Assembly: GCA_023388075.1 (NCBI GenBank)
Contig: JAEWGX010000061.1
Span: 62,001-126,000, forward strand
Length of the DNA: 64,000 nucleotides
Reading direction: 5' to 3'
Source of the DNA: Pseudomonadota bacterium
Lineage (GTDB): Bacteria; Pseudomonadota; Gammaproteobacteria; Burkholderiales; Burkholderiaceae_E
The notes below the pieces were generated by a model that was not told the DNA's origin, did no database searches, and saw only the letters and a program-made list of their open reading frames with translations. A program made the translations under genes and the position numbers. Shown one piece after another: positions 43,698 through 51,646 of this stretch (positions within the stretch are counted from its first letter, which is position 1; every line of letters starts with the position of its first letter).

Positions 43698-44377
43698 GAC
43701 GCGGCGACAACGACGGCCTGGTCTCGGAACGGGCTCGCCTGCGCATGGTCGAGACGCTGCGCGGCCAGGGGGTGACATCGCCCGCGGTGTTGCAGGCGAT
43801 GTCGACCGTGCCGCGGCACGTGTTCGTCGAGCACGGGCTGGCGAGCCGGGCCTACGAGGACGTCGCGCTGCCCATCGGCCATGGCCAGACGATCTCCAAG
43901 CCCTCGACCGTGGCCCGCATGATCCAGCTCATGGTCGACGGCGTGCCGGAGAACAAGCTGAAGTCGCTGAAGGTGCTGGAGATCGGCACCGGCTGCGGCT
44001 ACCAGGCCGCCGTGCTCGCGCAGATCTTCGCCGACGTGGTATCGGTGGAGCGGGTACGCTGGCTGCACGAGCTCGCGCGCACGCACATCCGGCCGTTTCG
44101 CCTGCCCAACCTTCGCCTGGTCTTCGGCGACGGTTCGGTTGGCGTCCCGGCCGGTGCACCCTATGATGCGATGATCAGCGCGGCGGCGGCCGAGCGGATC
44201 GCCGAGGACTGGCTGTTGCAGCTTCAGGTGGGCGGCAGGCTGGTCGCTCCGGTGAAGTCAGCGACGAGCGACGCTCAGTCGTTGCATGTGGTGGACCGGG
44301 TCGCGGACGACGATTGGTCCCTGACCGTACTCGATTCCGTGCGCTTCGTGCCGCTGCGCTCAGGAACGAGCCGCTGA
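43682..44377 (+). CDS. pcm: Protein-L-isoaspartate O-methyltransferase
   Basis: Repairs isoaspartyl residues in damaged proteins using S-adenosylmethionine. The 231-aa protein has PRHVFVEHGLASRAYEDVAL, the SAM-binding motif VLEIGTGCGYQAAVLA and the C-terminal LQVGGRLVAPV. The start overlaps surE by 16 bp, implying coupled translation; nlpD follows after 22 bp. Confidence 0.94.
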   Translation: MAQTIRRGDNDGLVSERARLRMVETLRGQGVTSPAVLQAMSTVPRHVFVEHGLASRAYEDVALPIGHGQTISKPSTVARMIQLMVDGVPENKLKSLKVLEIGTGCGYQAAVLAQIFADVVSVERVRWLHELARTHIRPFRLPNLRLVFGDGSVGVPAGAPYDAMISAAAAERIAEDWLLQLQVGGRLVAPVKSATSDAQSLHVVDRVADDDWSLTVLDSVRFVPLRSGTSR

Positions 44378-44399
44378 CGCAGCAACTGGAGGACAGCAG

Positions 44400-45329
44400 A
44401 TGTCATTGAAGCAAGCGGGCCGCCGGGCCTGGCCCGGCGCGGCCGTGGTGGTGGCGGTGCTCGTGGCCGGGTGTGCCAACCCGAGACCGGCGCCGGTGGT
44501 GCATCGCACCGGCGTACCGCAGGCGCCGGCACCGCAGGCGGCGACCGTGCCCGCTCAGCCCGAGGTGCAGCCCGGCGATCCGGCGGGCCAACCGGGTGTG
44601 GCCGTACTGCCGGGAGCGGAGGAAGCGCCCGGTGTGATCGCCACGCCGATCCCGAGCGGAACGATCGAAGCCGCCCCGATCCACCAGGGCACGGCGCCCG
44701 TGGACCCGAACCTCAAGACCGGCCCCTCCGGCATCAAGCGGCCCTACGGCGAGATGGCTTCGGTCGACCGGCGCAACCTGGACGTCGGCAGCGGCGCGAC
44801 CGCCTCGGGACCGGCGGTGGTGAGCACCGCGGCGACCCCGAGCACGCCGCCAGCAGCGCCGCCCGCGCCGCAAGGCGCGCCGCCCGCCACCGTCGCCACG
44901 GCGCCGGCCACGATCCCGCAGCCGCCTGCCCCGGTATTGGCCAGCGGGACCGGGACGCTCGACGGGGTGCCGTTCGGCTGGCCCGTGGCCGGCAGCGTGC
45001 TCGAGACTTTCGACCAGACGAGCAGCAAGGGGCTCTCGCTCGCGGGCAAGGCCGGCGACACGGTGCGCGCCGCCGCGGACGGCCGGGTCATCTTCAGCGG
45101 AGCGGGCCCCCGCGGCTACGGCAACCTGGTCATCGTCAAGCATGACAAGGAGCTGCTCTCGGTCTACGCGCACAACCGCAGCCTCGCGGTGAAGGAAGGG
45201 CAGGCCGTCAAGCGGGGTCAGAAGATCGCGGAGCTGGGCAACTCGGGCACCGACGTGCCGAAGCTGCATTTCGAGATCCGCCAGCAGGGCAAGCCGATCG
45301 ATCCCCTGGCGGTGCTGCCCAGGCGATGA
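44400..45329 (+). CDS. nlpD: NlpD-like lipoprotein with degenerate LytM domain
   Basis: A 309-aa outer-membrane lipoprotein (lipobox LVAGC, C25). A Pro/Ala-rich stretch of about 155 residues replaces the usual LysM domain, which I cannot find. The C-terminal M23/LytM domain (about 183-307) has LSLAGKAGD where active enzymes have the metal-binding HxxxD, while LHFEIR keeps the last His. So it is probably not a hydrolase but, like NlpD and EnvC, an activator of cell-division amidases. It ends in an ATGA overlap with the exonuclease gene. Confidence 0.85.
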   Translation: MSLKQAGRRAWPGAAVVVAVLVAGCANPRPAPVVHRTGVPQAPAPQAATVPAQPEVQPGDPAGQPGVAVLPGAEEAPGVIATPIPSGTIEAAPIHQGTAPVDPNLKTGPSGIKRPYGEMASVDRRNLDVGSGATASGPAVVSTAATPSTPPAAPPAPQGAPPATVATAPATIPQPPAPVLASGTGTLDGVPFGWPVAGSVLETFDQTSSKGLSLAGKAGDTVRAAADGRVIFSGAGPRGYGNLVIVKHDKELLSVYAHNRSLAVKEGQAVKRGQKIAELGNSGTDVPKLHFEIRQQGKPIDPLAVLPRR

Positions 45330-46099
45330 CGCCGGTCCTCGTCTTCGACATCGAGACGATCCCGGACGCCACCGGCCTGCGGGTCGCGTGGGACCTGGCG
45401 GACCATTCGGACGACGACGCCGTGGTCCAGGCGGCGCTGGAGCGGCGGCGCCTGAAGGTCGGCCACGACTTCCTGCCGCACCACCTGCATCGGGTGGTGG
45501 CGATCAGCTGCGTGTTCCGCGATGCCGACGGGGTGCGGGTGCGCAGCCTCGGCACTCCGCAGGACGACGAGCCGAAGCTGATCCAGGACTTCTTCCGGAC
45601 GATCGACCGCTATCGCCCGCAGCTGGTGTCCTGGAACGGCGGCGGCTTCGATCTCCCCGTCCTGAACTACCGCGCCATGATCCATGGCATCCCCTGCGGC
45701 TCGTACTGGGAGACGGGGGACCGCGAGCGGGACTTCCGCTACAACAACTACCTCAACCGCTATCACAGTCGGCACCTGGACCTGATGGACATGCTCGCCA
45801 TGTTCACCGGGCGCGCCAACGCCCCGCTCGACGAGATGGCCCGGCTCTGCGGCTTCCCCGGCAAGCTCGGGATGGACGGCTCCAAGGTGTGGGACGCCTG
45901 GCGCGAGGGCCAGCTCGACGCCATTCGCAACTACTGCGAGACGGACGTCGCCAATACCTGGCTCATGTACTGCCGCTACCAGCTCATCAATTGCCAGTTG
46001 AGCGTGGAGGAGTATCGCGGCGAGGTCGCGCTGTTTCGCCGGACGCTGGAGCAGCTCCAGGGAAGCCACTGGGCAGAGTACCTGGCGGCCTGGCGTTGA
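45326..46099 (+). CDS. Predicted 3'-5' exonuclease (DnaQ/PolB-like fold)
   Basis: A 257-aa protein of the RNase H-like exonuclease fold found next to surE/nlpD genes in several betaproteobacteria. The DEDD residues are visible: D8 and E10 in VFDIETI, the Asp in SWNGGGFDLPVL (about residue 111), and the last Asp in NYCETDVANTW. The natural substrate, DNA or RNA, is not known. It starts within the nlpD stop codon (ATGA), so it is translated with nlpD. It stands where rpoS would be expected. Confidence 0.8.
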   Translation: MTPVLVFDIETIPDATGLRVAWDLADHSDDDAVVQAALERRRLKVGHDFLPHHLHRVVAISCVFRDADGVRVRSLGTPQDDEPKLIQDFFRTIDRYRPQLVSWNGGGFDLPVLNYRAMIHGIPCGSYWETGDRERDFRYNNYLNRYHSRHLDLMDMLAMFTGRANAPLDEMARLCGFPGKLGMDGSKVWDAWREGQLDAIRNYCETDVANTWLMYCRYQLINCQLSVEEYRGEVALFRRTLEQLQGSHWAEYLAAWR

Positions 46100-46144
46100 A
46101 GGCGAGAAGCGCTTCCCGGCCGGGATCCGACCGCGTGAGGGTCC

Positions 46145-47542
46145 GTGCAGCCAAGGCGTAGCCGCGCGCCTGCCGAGGTGGTTTTCGTCGAGGTCGAATC
46201 TCTCGATCTCGACGGCAACGGCGTCGCGCACCGCGACGGCAAGGTCGTGTTCGTCCGCGGCGGGCTGCCGGGCGAGACGGTCCAGGCGGCGATCGTGCGT
46301 CGCAAGCCTCGCTACGACGTGGCGGAAACGATCGCGGTCGAGCGGCCGAGCAGCAGCCGCGTGCGCCCGCGCTGCCCTCACTTCGGCGTCTGCGGCGGCT
46401 GCGCCACTCAGCATGTCGAGGCTCGCGCCCAGGTCGCGTTCAAGCAGCGGGTGCTGGAGGACACTCTGGCGCATCTCGGCGGGGTGCGGCCCGAGACGAT
46501 GCTGCCGCCGATAGAAGGACCGGCCTGGGGCTACCGTTACCGGGCCCGGCTGACCGTGCGCGACGTGCCGAAGAAGGGCGGCGTGCTGGTCGGATTCCAC
46601 GAACGGGGCTCCAGCTACGTCGCGGACATGCGCGAGTGCCACACGATGCCGCCGTTCGTGTCCGATCTCCTGCTGCCGCTGCGCGCCCTGGTGGCCGGCC
46701 TCTCGATCCGCACCCGCCTGCCCCAGATCGAGGTGGCGGTGGGCGATTCGCCGGCCCGCCACGTCGTGCTGGTCTTTCGCGTGCTGGAGGCCCCGAGCGA
46801 CGCGGACCTGGGGCTGCTATGCGACTTCGCCGCGAAGTACGGCGTGGAGGCCTGGCTGCAGCCCAAGGGGCCCGAGACCGCCCATCTGCTTTGCGACAGC
46901 GCCGGGAACCGGCAGGCGCCGGTCTCGGCGCTCGGCTATCGCCTGGACGAGTTCGGGCTGCGCATTCCGTTCTCGCCGACCGAGTTCACGCAGGTGAACT
47001 TCGCGATGAACCGGCAGTTGGTGGCTCGAGCCGTGCGCCTGCTGGATCCGAGCCCGGAGCACCGGGTGGTGGACCTGTTCTGCGGCCTGGGCAACTTCAC
47101 CCTGCCGCTCGCCACCCGCGCCGCCAACGTGCTCGGCATCGAAGGCGCCGCGGGGCTGGTCGAGCGGGCGCGGCGCAACGCCGGTATCAACCGCGCGCAG
47201 CTGCGCGGATCCGTGGGCGGCCCCGACGGCGTGGAGTTCCGGGTCGCGAACCTGTTCACGCTGGATGGGGACGACTGGCGCGCGCTCGGGCGTGTCGATC
47301 GGCTCCTGATCGATCCGCCGCGCGACGGCGCGCTCGCGGTGGCGCAGGCGCTCGTGGCGGCGGCGCCGCCAGGCACGCCGGGGCGTCCCGGGCGGATCGT
47401 CTACGTGTCGTGCAACCCCGCGACCCTGGCACGCGATGTCGGCATCCTGGTGCACACCGGCGGCTGGCGGCTCGCGCAGGCCGGGGTGGTCAACATGTTC
47501 CCCCACACCGCGCACGTGGAGTCCATCGCCGTCCTGGAGTGA
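46145..47542 (+). CDS. rlmD: 23S rRNA (uracil-1939-C5)-methyltransferase
   Basis: A 465-aa SAM-dependent methyltransferase that modifies U1939 of 23S rRNA. An N-terminal TRAM domain (VEVESLDLDGNGVAHRDGK) is followed by iron-sulfur cysteines (CPHFGVCGGC), the SAM motif VVDLFCGLGNFTLPLA, DPPRDG and the catalytic Cys in YVSCNPATLARD. The start is GTG at 46145 with GAGGG just upstream. It is the last gene of the surE-pcm-nlpD-exonuclease block and converges on a GNAT gene. Confidence 0.93.
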   Translation: MQPRRSRAPAEVVFVEVESLDLDGNGVAHRDGKVVFVRGGLPGETVQAAIVRRKPRYDVAETIAVERPSSSRVRPRCPHFGVCGGCATQHVEARAQVAFKQRVLEDTLAHLGGVRPETMLPPIEGPAWGYRYRARLTVRDVPKKGGVLVGFHERGSSYVADMRECHTMPPFVSDLLLPLRALVAGLSIRTRLPQIEVAVGDSPARHVVLVFRVLEAPSDADLGLLCDFAAKYGVEAWLQPKGPETAHLLCDSAGNRQAPVSALGYRLDEFGLRIPFSPTEFTQVNFAMNRQLVARAVRLLDPSPEHRVVDLFCGLGNFTLPLATRAANVLGIEGAAGLVERARRNAGINRAQLRGSVGGPDGVEFRVANLFTLDGDDWRALGRVDRLLIDPPRDGALAVAQALVAAAPPGTPGRPGRIVYVSCNPATLARDVGILVHTGGWRLAQAGVVNMFPHTAHVESIAVLE

Positions 47543-47563
47543 GTGAGGTGCGGGACCGCGCCT

Positions 47564-47878
47564 TCAGGCGCTCGCATCGAAAGCGCGGTGGTAGCGCACT
47601 TCCCCGACGGGAACCTCGCCGTCGAAGGCAAGGGCCTGGAAATACTCCGGGGGCACGCCCGGAGTGGAAATCGCGACCGGGGAAACGGCGGCGTGACCCA
47701 CGATGGAACCGTCGTCATGAGCCAACAGGGACAAGGAAAGCTGGCCCTCCCGCCGCAGCGCCCTGACGATGTGCTGCTCCGTGCCGCTCGAGTGCGCCGC
47801 GTGCCTGAAGGCCGCCTCGATGAGCTCCGTGATCGCGTCGACGTCACGGGGCTCTTCCGGCCTGATCGGGAAGTTCAA
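47564..47878 (-). CDS. YhbS-like GNAT acetyltransferase with internal deletion
   Basis: A 104-aa ORF whose two ends match GNAT proteins of the YhbS type but whose middle is missing. Residues 1-70 are the usual N-terminal half (IRPEEPRDVDAITELIEAAF up to GHAAVSPVAIS). Residues 72-104 (PGVPPEYFQALAF, VRYHRAFDASA) are the usual C-terminal tail. About 60 residues that carry the acetyl-CoA pyrophosphate loop and core strands are absent, with the frame kept. Family proteins are about 165-170 aa. It is probably inactive and may be a decaying gene, though the reading frame is intact. Confidence 0.7.
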   Translation of the reverse strand: MNFPIRPEEPRDVDAITELIEAAFRHAAHSSGTEQHIVRALRREGQLSLSLLAHDDGSIVGHAAVSPVAISTPGVPPEYFQALAFDGEVPVGEVRYHRAFDASA

Positions 47879-47955
47879 GCGCGAGGCCTCGTCATGCCGG
47901 CCGCGATCGGGAGTGCGGGCCGGGGTCCGGTCCGTGCGTCCGGCGATCGCACCGT

Positions 47956-47990
47956 GGAAAGGAAAACGCCCCAGTCATCGACTGGGGCGT
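47956..47990 (-). terminator. Rho-independent terminator of the Bax-inhibitor-1 gene
   Basis: A perfect 11-bp stem (ACGCCCCAGTC/GACTGGGGCGT, 47966-47990) with a 3-nt loop is followed on the minus strand by TTTCCTTTCC. It lies 54 bp after the stop of the minus-strand membrane protein gene. This is the most convincing intrinsic terminator in the window. Confidence 0.85.
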
Positions 47991-48043
47991 CGGTTGCGGC
48001 TCGAGCGACACCGTGTGCGCTCCCGCCGTCCTGCTCGTCGGGG

Positions 48044-48745
48044 CTAGTCGTTGCTGCCGCCGGCGATGCCGAGAAGCGCGAGCAGGTTGCTGAACACGTT
48101 GTAGATGCTGATGTAGACTGAAAGCGTGGCGGTGATGTAGTTGGTCTCGCCGCCGTTCACCACCCGCTGCAGGTCATACAGGATGAAGAGCGAGAAGATG
48201 ATGATCGCGAGCGAGGAGATCGTCAGCATCAGCGCCGGCATCTGCAGCCAGATGTTGGCGATGGCCGCGAGGAAGATCACCACGAAGCCGATCATCAGCC
48301 ACTTGCCCATGCCGGAGAAGTCGCGCTTGGACGTGGTGGCGATGGAGGCCATGACCGCGAACACGAGCGCAGTGCCGCCGAAGGCGTACATGATGAGCGC
48401 CGCGCCGTTGCCGAGGCCCAGCACCGCGCCGATCAGCCGCGACAGCATCAACCCCATGAAGAAGGTGAAGCCGAGCAGCAGCAGGACGCCGACGGAGCTG
48501 TCCTTGTACCGGTTGATCGCGTACATGAAGCCGAACGCCACCGCGAGAAACACGATCAGCGCCATGCCGGGGCTGCCGGCGAAGAAGGTGAAGCCCGTGC
48601 TGACACCGATCCAGGCTCCGAGCACGGTCGGGATGAGCGACAGGGCCAGCAGCCAGTAGGTGTTGCGCAGCACCCGGTTGCGCGTCTCGACAGAGGTGGC
48701 GATGCCACCCTGTCCGTAGCGCAGCGAGCCTTGATCGATTGCCAT
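48044..48745 (-). CDS. yccA: Bax inhibitor-1/YccA family membrane protein
   Basis: A 233-aa inner-membrane protein with seven hydrophobic segments. VLRNTYWLLALSLIPTVLGA near the start and ILYDLQRVVNGGETNYI with the final acidic residues are the BI-1/YccA pattern. In E. coli YccA modulates the FtsH protease, whose partners HflK and HflC are encoded at 60.7-62.9 kb; BI-1 proteins also act as calcium leaks. The ATG at 48745 has GGGAGA upstream, deciding against an in-frame start at 48778. A strong terminator follows. It is divergent from ndk. Confidence 0.88.
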   Translation of the reverse strand: MAIDQGSLRYGQGGIATSVETRNRVLRNTYWLLALSLIPTVLGAWIGVSTGFTFFAGSPGMALIVFLAVAFGFMYAINRYKDSSVGVLLLLGFTFFMGLMLSRLIGAVLGLGNGAALIMYAFGGTALVFAVMASIATTSKRDFSGMGKWLMIGFVVIFLAAIANIWLQMPALMLTISSLAIIIFSLFILYDLQRVVNGGETNYITATLSVYISIYNVFSNLLALLGIAGGSND

Positions 48746-48956
48746 AAGTGGTATCTCCCCAATCCGTGTCCGAATCATAGGGGGCCCGGTGCGGACCCCT
48801 CAATCGCGCCGACTATAACGGTTGAGCCGGCCAATCCGCGGCTTTTCCTAGAAAACCTACGTGAATTTTCTGACGATCGGCCCTGCAGCGCCGGGTCGGT
48901 GGCACAACACGCCGGCTGGCAGGGTACGCTGCACCGCAGTAGGAGGTCGGTGCGCT

Positions 48957-48965
48957 TGTTATAAT
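48957..48965 (+). promoter_or_regulatory. Extended -10 promoter of ndk
   Basis: TGTTATAAT combines a perfect -10 hexamer (TATAAT, 48960-48965) with the extended TGn element. No good -35 box is found 17 bp upstream (CAGTAG), which the extended -10 would compensate. It is 29 bp before the ndk start codon. Confidence 0.7.
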
Positions 48966-48994
48966 TTCGGGTTCACCTCCACGGAGCGCCGCCC

Positions 48995-49420
48995 ATGGCC
49001 GTCGAAAGAACCCTGTCCATCATCAAGCCGGACGCCGTCGCCAAGAATGCGATCGGCCAGATCATAGCCCGCTTCGAAGCCGCCGGGCTGAAGGTCGCGG
49101 CTGCCCGCCTGATGCAGCTCTCCACCGCGGACGCCGAGGCGTTCTACGCGGTTCACAAGGAGCGCCCGTTCTTTCGCGACCTGGTCTCCTTCATGATCTC
49201 CGGGCCGGTGTTCGTCCAGGTGCTGGAAGGCGAGAACGCGATCGCGAAGAACCGTGAGCTGATGGGGGCCACGGACCCGAAGAAGGCAGACAAGGGCACC
49301 ATCCGGGCCGACTTCGCCGACAGCATCGACGCGAACGCGGTCCACGGCTCCGACGGCCCCGAAACCGCCGCCGTGGAGATCGCGTTCTTCTTCCCGTCGA
49401 TGCAGATCCACAGCCGCTGA
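48995..49420 (+). CDS. ndk: Nucleoside diphosphate kinase
   Basis: Transfers the gamma phosphate of ATP to nucleoside diphosphates. The 141-aa protein is the normal length and is nearly consensus: ERTLSIIKPDAVAKN, RPFFRDLVSFMISGP, and NAVHGSDGPETA with the phospho-histidine. The ATG at 48995 has CGGAG upstream. It opens the conserved run that goes on with rlmN, and has its own promoter. Confidence 0.97.
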   Translation: MAVERTLSIIKPDAVAKNAIGQIIARFEAAGLKVAAARLMQLSTADAEAFYAVHKERPFFRDLVSFMISGPVFVQVLEGENAIAKNRELMGATDPKKADKGTIRADFADSIDANAVHGSDGPETAAVEIAFFFPSMQIHSR

Positions 49421-49426
49421 ATCGCC

Positions 49427-49447
49427 CGCTCCCCATGGCGGGGAGCG
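49427..49447. terminator. Hairpin after ndk
   Basis: CGCTCCCC pairs with GGGGAGCG around ATGGC, six bases after the ndk stop. There is no T-run, so it may only lower read-through into rlmN or protect the ndk mRNA. Confidence 0.4.
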
Positions 49448-49499
49448 TAGCGGGGCAGGGCGGGCGGATCACGGATTCCAAGGCAGGACGACCACGCCG

Positions 49500-50780
49500 A
49501 TGCCAGCTGCTTCAACGATGAGCTCCGCGCCGCCGCGCGCGGAGGTTGCCGCCTCCCCCTTGCGGGCGGGCGTCGGCGCCGTGCCCGGGGCTCGCCCGAT
49601 CGAACTGCTCGGCCTGGACCGGGCCGGGCTGCTCGCGCTCTGCGACGCCCAGGGCGAGAAGCGGTTCCGCGCACTGCAGCTGATGCGCTGGGTCCACCAG
49701 CGGGGCGTGGACGACTGGGCCGCGATGACGGATCTGGCGCGCAGCTTCCGCGAGCGGCTGCAGGGTCTGGCGACGATCGCCGGGCCCCGGGTGGCCGCGG
49801 ACCACATCGCCTCGGACGCCACCCGCAAGTGGCTCTTCGACGTGGGCGCCGGCAACGCGGTCGAGGCCGTGTTCATTCCGGAGGCGCGCCGCGGCACGCT
49901 TTGCATCTCCACCCAGGCCGGCTGCGCGGTGAACTGCCGCTTCTGCTCCACCGGCAAGCAGGGATTCTCCCGCAATCTCGGCACCGCGGAGATCGTCGGC
50001 CAGGTGTGGCTCGCCAACCGGCTGCTGTCCCAGGCGGGTGCCGTCACCCGCTGGCGCGGCGCCTCCGCGGAGGCCGACGAGGCGGCCGACGACGGGCCCG
50101 AGACGCCCGGCGCCCGGCCTGTGAGCAACGTGGTGTTCATGGGCATGGGCGAGCCGCTGCTCAACTACGATGCCCTGGTGCCGTCGCTGCGCCTGCTGCT
50201 CGACGACCATGCCTACGGGCTCTCCCGTCGCCGGGTGACCGTCTCGACCTCCGGCGTCGTGCCGATGATGGACCGGCTCGGCGCGGACTGCCCGGTGGCG
50301 CTCGCCGTGTCGCTGCACGCGCCGAACGACGCGCTGCGCGACGAGTTGGTGCCGCTGAACCGCAAGTACCCGCTCGCGGAGCTGATGGCTGCCTGCCGGC
50401 GCTATCTCGCGGTGGCGCCTCGGGACTTCATCACCTTCGAGTACGTGATGCTGCGTGACGTCAACGACACGGTCGCGCATGCGCGGGAGCTCGTGGCGCT
50501 GGTGCGGGACGTCCCGTGCAAGCTCAACCTGATCCCGTTCAACCCGTTTCCGCAGTCCGGCCTGGTCCGCTCCACGGATCAGGCCATCAGGCGGTTCGCG
50601 GAGGTGCTGGCCGATGCTGGTATCGTGACGACCGTGCGCAAGACACGCGGCGACGACATCGACGCGGCCTGCGGACAGCTTGCCGGCGAGGTGGTCGACC
50701 GCACTCGCCTGCAGGAGCGGACGGGCCGAATTGCCGTGCACCGCCCGCGGTCCGCCGCAGGCCACAATCGGGGACATTGA
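49500..50780 (+). CDS. rlmN: Dual-specificity 23S rRNA/tRNA (adenine-C2) methyltransferase
   Basis: A radical-SAM enzyme that methylates A2503 of 23S rRNA and A37 of some tRNAs. The 426-aa protein has the iron-sulfur motif C142-AVN-C146-RF-C149, NVVFMGMGEPLLNYDALV, and the mechanistic Cys near the C-terminus (DIDAACGQLA). An insertion of about 25 residues around EADEAADDGPETPG is longer than in E. coli. ATG 49500 is used; 49518 is also possible. The stop codon overlaps the pilF start by one base. Confidence 0.94.
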   Translation: MPAASTMSSAPPRAEVAASPLRAGVGAVPGARPIELLGLDRAGLLALCDAQGEKRFRALQLMRWVHQRGVDDWAAMTDLARSFRERLQGLATIAGPRVAADHIASDATRKWLFDVGAGNAVEAVFIPEARRGTLCISTQAGCAVNCRFCSTGKQGFSRNLGTAEIVGQVWLANRLLSQAGAVTRWRGASAEADEAADDGPETPGARPVSNVVFMGMGEPLLNYDALVPSLRLLLDDHAYGLSRRRVTVSTSGVVPMMDRLGADCPVALAVSLHAPNDALRDELVPLNRKYPLAELMAACRRYLAVAPRDFITFEYVMLRDVNDTVAHARELVALVRDVPCKLNLIPFNPFPQSGLVRSTDQAIRRFAEVLADAGIVTTVRKTRGDDIDAACGQLAGEVVDRTRLQERTGRIAVHRPRSAAGHNRGH

Positions 50781-51646
50781 TGGCAGGGAATCCGAGCGAC
50801 AGGTGGATGAGGAATGGCTGGGCGGGCATGGCGATCGCGAGTTGCCTCCTCCTGGCCGGTTGCGTGACCACCGAAACCACGAGCAACACCGGAGCCGGCG
50901 CGCCGCCGGGCGGCACCAGCGGCCAGGAGCGCGGCACGTCGCCGGTCACGAGCAGCGTCAGCCAGGGCGAGGAGACGCGCCGTCGCGCGCGGATCCGGCT
51001 GGAGCTGGCGGCCAGCCACTACCAGCAGCGCAGCTTCCCGCTCGCGCTGCAGGAAGCCGAGCAGGCGGTCAAGATCGACCCGCAGTTCGGTGCCGGCCAC
51101 GGCATGCTCGGGCTCATCTACATGGCGATCGGCGACCGCGATCGCGCCGACGGCAGCTTCCAGCGCGCGCTGAGCCTGGATCCGGACGATGCCGAGCTGA
51201 ACAACAACTACGGCTGGTACCTGTGCCGAACCGGCCGGGCGCAGGAGTCGATCGCCTATTTCAACAAGGCCCTGGAGGACCGGCTCTACGCCACGCCGGC
51301 CAAGCCGCTGCACAACGCCGGCATCTGCTCGCAGCAGATGGGGGACGAGCCGGCCGCCGAGAACTACTTCCTGCGCGCCTTCCAGGTGGACCCGAGCAAC
51401 GCCGTTGCCATGTTCAACCTGGGCGAGCTCTACCTGAAGCGGCGCAACCTGGAGCGGGCGAAGTTCTATGCGGATCGGCTGCTCGCCACCTACCAGCCCA
51501 CCGCGGAGACGCTGTGGCTCGGGCTGCGGGTCGCCCGGGCCGGGGGTGAGCAGGACAATGCCGCCCGCTATGCGTCGCAGTTGAAGCAGCGTTTCCCGGA
51601 GTCACGCGAAGCGGCGCTGCTGCAACGGGGGGACTTCGGTGGTTGA
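50780..51646 (+). CDS. pilF: Type IV pilus biogenesis/stability lipoprotein PilF (PilW)
   Basis: The outer-membrane pilotin needed for assembly of the PilQ secretin. The 288-aa protein has a lipobox LLAGC (C28) after a single hydrophobic segment, then about five to six TPR repeats (ASHYQQRSFPLALQEAEQAV; NYGWYLCRTGRAQESIAYF). The position between rlmN and rodZ is conserved. It overlaps rlmN by one base and rodZ by eight. Confidence 0.92.
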   Translation: MAGNPSDRWMRNGWAGMAIASCLLLAGCVTTETTSNTGAGAPPGGTSGQERGTSPVTSSVSQGEETRRRARIRLELAASHYQQRSFPLALQEAEQAVKIDPQFGAGHGMLGLIYMAIGDRDRADGSFQRALSLDPDDAELNNNYGWYLCRTGRAQESIAYFNKALEDRLYATPAKPLHNAGICSQQMGDEPAAENYFLRAFQVDPSNAVAMFNLGELYLKRRNLERAKFYADRLLATYQPTAETLWLGLRVARAGGEQDNAARYASQLKQRFPESREAALLQRGDFGG

